Assembly: GCA_023426265.1 (NCBI GenBank)
Contig: JAFABA010000156.1
Location: 1-15,400 of the forward strand
Source: Bacillota bacterium
GTDB lineage: Bacteria; Bacillota; Clostridia; Christensenellales; CAG-138
Length of the DNA stretch: 15,400 nucleotides
Direction of reading: 5' to 3'
The notes beneath the pieces are model-generated. The model saw only the letters and a list, made by a program, of their open reading frames with translations, was not told the DNA's origin and ran no database searches. Positions within the stretch are counted from its first letter, which is position 1. Each line of letters opens with the position of its first letter. Position numbers and translations under genes: made by a program. Shown in pieces: positions 12,818-15,400 of this stretch.

Positions 12818-14320
12818 TTATTCGTTTTTCCCAACTACTATAATCCACGGCAGCAGCCCTCCGGCGGCGGTGCGCGTTTCGCCGATACGGCGAAGGCCTT
12901 TTTGTTTACTTAGGCAGCGGTGCAGAAGCGTATATTCCATGGTATAGAGCACAGCGACAGCGACGCCGCCGGGCGCGAGCCATTCGGGAAGCATGGCGCA
13001 AAGTTGGGCATACAGGCGCTCGTTGTCCTGATGCGTGCCCACGCGGTTGCCGAAGGGCAGGTTGCTGAGTATGAGGTCATACGGCGAGCGGGGAACAAAC
13101 GCGGTGCAGTCCTTGTGGACTAAGCCTGCGCGGACGTCCGCTGCCCGCATATTTTCCTTTGCAATTTCAAGCGCGTTGTAGGCGATATCGACGCCCGTAA
13201 GCGGGCTATCGGGACGCAGCTTGCCCCATTCGATGAGCAGCGTGCCGCTGCCGCAGAAGGGGTCGAGTACGCCCGGGTTTTTCTTTTGCCCCAGAAAGCT
13301 CGCGGCGTAGCGCGCCACGCAGGCGGCGGCGGCCGGGTGCATGGAAGCGGGCAAAGTGCGCTTGCGGTAGGTAAAACGCGGGTCCTCTAACGTATAGAGC
13401 TTCGCATATGCGTTCAACGTTCCATCCCGCCGCGGTATAAGACGCAGTTCCGCGTCGTACTGCGAAGGGCTGTTGAGAAGCGCGCCTTTATCAAGCTGCG
13501 CGGCAAGGGCGGAGATAAACGCGGCGCGGTTGCCGATTTCCGGGCATTCCACGCGGTAGGGATAAGGCTCCGGCCCTGAAAGCGTGTCCCGCAGCAGCGC
13601 AACAAGCGGTTCCCGCACGGCGGAAGCGACGGCAGCTGCGTCCATAGGAACGCCCTGTGCAAGCGGGAACAGCAGTTCCGTAAAGCAGCGGGCGCGAAAC
13701 AGCGTTTTTACATCCTGCACGGTGATGGAGACCATGTCCTCCCCCGCCGGACGGGACGCAATAGAAAGAGTCTTTAACTCCTGCTGCAAAAGCAGCGCAA
13801 AGCCGGGGGGTGCAAGTGCCACTGCATTAAGGGGTTTTGTGAAGCCTTTGAACGGATGGGCCGCGATTTGCATCAGGCTGGCGCGCGCGCGGCGCAAAGC
13901 CTCCGCCTCCTCACGCGCATGCTTTTCTTCCTCCGGACTATTGGCTTTAGGCTCGGGCAGCGCCTCCAAATACGCGCGCGCTTCCTCCCCGCCCACGGCC
14001 CCCAGCGCAAGCAGCATGGAGGGGCGTACAAAGCGGGTGGTTTCTGTGTTCAGCGCGGCGATGAGCGCTGGGGCGTCTTTGCGGCTTTCCAGAGCGCCCA
14101 GCAGCCGCGCGGCGTTTTTGCGCGCCTTGGGCTCTGCGTGCCGCAGGACGGCATACAGCTTGTCCCTGCTGAGCGCGGAGTCGATGTATTTGCGCGCCGC
14201 TTCCTTTTTGGCGGCGGCGACAAGCGCGCTCAATGCCGCGGCGGGATCGGGGCCGCTTACGGCTTTGATCTCTAAGTCCAACGCTTTCTGATCGAATATG
14301 GGCTGCTCCTGCCGCTTCAT
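12818..14320 (-). CDS. HEAT-like repeat / THUMP-like / Trm14-type RNA methyltransferase fusion
   Basis: This 500-residue protein combines three parts. Residues about 50-120 are Ala/Leu-rich helical pairs resembling HEAT repeats (KLYAVLRHAEPKARKNAARL, then VRPSMLLALGAVGGEEARAYL), followed by a charged helix (125-150). Residues about 160-320 resemble the substrate-binding region that precedes the catalytic domain in THUMP-type RNA methyltransferases. Residues about 325-500 are a class I SAM methyltransferase with motif I VLDPFCGSGTLLIE (351-364), GVDI (376-379) and the catalytic motif SNLPFGNRVG (419-428). NLPFG resembles the (N/D)LPFG of the Trm14/THUMPD3 group, which makes N2-methylguanosine in tRNA. 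The ATG overlaps the murG stop as ATGA, and AAAGGA lies 7 bases upstream. RNA methylation is likely; the exact target is unknown. Confidence 0.8.
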   Translation of the reverse strand: MKRQEQPIFDQKALDLEIKAVSGPDPAAALSALVAAAKKEAARKYIDSALSRDKLYAVLRHAEPKARKNAARLLGALESRKDAPALIAALNTETTRFVRPSMLLALGAVGGEEARAYLEALPEPKANSPEEEKHAREEAEALRRARASLMQIAAHPFKGFTKPLNAVALAPPGFALLLQQELKTLSIASRPAGEDMVSITVQDVKTLFRARCFTELLFPLAQGVPMDAAAVASAVREPLVALLRDTLSGPEPYPYRVECPEIGNRAAFISALAAQLDKGALLNSPSQYDAELRLIPRRDGTLNAYAKLYTLEDPRFTYRKRTLPASMHPAAAACVARYAASFLGQKKNPGVLDPFCGSGTLLIEWGKLRPDSPLTGVDIAYNALEIAKENMRAADVRAGLVHKDCTAFVPRSPYDLILSNLPFGNRVGTHQDNERLYAQLCAMLPEWLAPGGVAVAVLYTMEYTLLHRCLSKQKGLRRIGETRTAAGGLLPWIIVVGKNE

Positions 14321-15384
14321 CGTTTGTCCTTTGCGGCCTGGCGGATGACATTGAGTACCGCCGAAGTGCCGTCCGCATTGGGCGCCTTACCCATGGCGTC
14401 AAGATACCGCGCGCGGTCATGGTACAGGCCGGTCAACGCCTTAGCCAGCGTTTCGGGCGTCATCTGCTCCTGTTCCAGCACCGCGGCATAGCCCTTCTTT
14501 TCAAAATACTTCGCGTTCAATATCTGATCGCCCCGGCTGGCGGTCTTGGGCAGCGGAACCAGCAGCGCTGGTTTTTTGAGCGCAAGGAATTCAAACACGG
14601 CGTTTGCGCCCGCGCGGGAAAGCACGATATCCGCCATGGCGAAAAGATCGGGCAGCTCCTTTGAAATATACTCGTACTGCACGTACCCCGGCTGCGCATG
14701 GGCTTTGGATACCTTATCCTTGCCACAGAGGTGTATAATATCGAATGTTTTCAGAAGTTCCGGCAGCGCTTCGCGCAGCGCGTCATTCACGGTCTGCGCG
14801 CCGAGACTCCCGCCCATCATCAGCAGCACGGGCTTGGAGCCGGATAGTCCCGTAAAGGCGCGCCCATGCGCGGGAACGCCTTCATAAAGCTCCTTGCGGA
14901 TGGGCGTACCGGTAAACACGCCCTTTGCGCCCACATGGGAGAGCGTATCCTCAAACGTGACGCACACGGTGGTGGCATATTTATCGGCGATGCGGTTACT
15001 TAGCCCCGGCGTATAGTCCGATTCATGCACCACGATGTTGGTAAGCTTCCTCGCTCCGACCACCACAGGCACGGACACAAAGCCGCCTTTTGAAAACACG
15101 ACGTCCGGCTTTAATTTTTTGATTATTTTCCGGGACTGGCCGATGCCGCGGAGCACGCGGAACACGTCCGCCACATTTTCCAGGCTGAAATACCGCCGAA
15201 GCTTTCCTGCGCTGATGCAATGGTAGGGCACGCTCTCCGCTTCCACCAGCCCGCGCTCAATGCCGGCCTTGGTTCCGATGTAATGGATTTGATACCCCTC
15301 TTCCTTCAAAACGCGCATCAACGCGAGGTTAGGGGTGACATGTCCGGCGGAGCCGCCTCCGGTAAACACTGCCGTATGCTGCAT
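14317..15384 (-). CDS. murG: UDP-GlcNAc:lipid I GlcNAc transferase MurG
   Basis: MurG adds GlcNAc to lipid I to form lipid II on the inner face of the membrane. The 355-residue GT-B protein has the N-terminal glycine loop FTGGGSAGHVTPN (7-19), SKGGFVSVP (98-106), HESDYTPGLSN (120-130), MMGGSLGAQTVN (189-200), the donor-site SRAGANAVFEFLALKKPAL (256-274) and RGDQILNAKYFEKKG (284-298). HESD...TPGL, instead of the HEQN...PGL of E. coli and B. subtilis MurG, marks the clostridial/B. cereus-type subfamily. AAAGGA lies 8 bases before ATG 15384. No other mur, fts or mra gene is nearby. The gene is coupled to the downstream methyltransferase gene. Identity is confident; whether it is the only MurG of the genome cannot be seen. 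Confidence 0.93.
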   Translation of the reverse strand: MQHTAVFTGGGSAGHVTPNLALMRVLKEEGYQIHYIGTKAGIERGLVEAESVPYHCISAGKLRRYFSLENVADVFRVLRGIGQSRKIIKKLKPDVVFSKGGFVSVPVVVGARKLTNIVVHESDYTPGLSNRIADKYATTVCVTFEDTLSHVGAKGVFTGTPIRKELYEGVPAHGRAFTGLSGSKPVLLMMGGSLGAQTVNDALREALPELLKTFDIIHLCGKDKVSKAHAQPGYVQYEYISKELPDLFAMADIVLSRAGANAVFEFLALKKPALLVPLPKTASRGDQILNAKYFEKKGYAAVLEQEQMTPETLAKALTGLYHDRARYLDAMGKAPNADGTSAVLNVIRQAAKDKR

Positions 15385-15400
15385 GGGTGATCCTTTCGAT

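Noticed and set aside
1..15400. CRISPR array, tRNA/rRNA genes, insertion-sequence transposase, integrase or parS site (TGTTTCACGTGAAACA)
   Set aside because: I looked for each on both strands by eye and saw none.

Overview
The window looks like a chromosomal segment from a spore-forming member of the Clostridia (Firmicutes), probably anaerobic and perhaps gut-associated. The reasons are a SpoIIP sporulation peptidoglycan hydrolase, a MurG of the clostridial 'HESD...TPGL' type lying outside any visible division/cell-wall cluster, a Noc-type ParB directly after mnmG-rsmG, strong AGGAGG ribosome-binding sites and sigma-A-like promoters. Housekeeping genes are GC-rich. Two blocks (about 150-850 and 4450-6720) are visibly AT-richer. 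Genus cannot be fixed from sequence alone.

Layout, left to right. A rho-independent terminator (3-33) ends a gene outside the window. An AT-rich membrane methyltransferase of the ICMT family (237-851) follows, with its own promoter and a second, related terminator-like hairpin behind it (906-936). After a gene-poor stretch of about 0.5 kb comes glgB (1372-3246, glycogen branching enzyme, TTG start). Downstream of glgB is a 300-bp mosaic of stem-loop repeats ending in a strong bidirectional hairpin. Then come spoIIP (minus), an APH-fold small-molecule kinase (plus), and an ECF sigma / zinc-finger anti-sigma pair (minus, ATGA overlap) with a probable autoregulated promoter. A second repeat mosaic separates this block from malQ (minus, 4-alpha-glucanotransferase). 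malQ and glgB therefore converge on the intervening block.

From 8.9 kb comes mnmG-rsmG-noc (plus): tRNA wobble-uridine modification, 16S rRNA m7G527 methylation and nucleoid occlusion. This matches the conserved origin-proximal cluster, but without mnmE upstream or soj/spo0J downstream in view. A third repeat mosaic and a terminator hairpin follow noc. Finally, on the minus strand, murG (peptidoglycan lipid II synthesis) is translationally coupled to a gene encoding an unusual HEAT-repeat-like domain joined to a Trm14/THUMPD3-like RNA methyltransferase.

The genes fall into functional sets: glycogen/alpha-glucan remodelling (glgB, malQ), translation and chromosome segregation (mnmG, rsmG, noc), envelope synthesis plus RNA modification (murG and the methyltransferase), and independent single-gene or two-gene units (ICMT, spoIIP, kinase, sigma/anti-sigma). 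No CRISPR array, transposase, integrase, tRNA or rRNA gene was seen, and no clearly new multi-gene system. The observations most worth checking are the mosaic repeat family at three gene 3' ends, the duplicated terminators flanking the ICMT gene, the HEAT-methyltransferase fusion and the ECF autoregulatory promoter.
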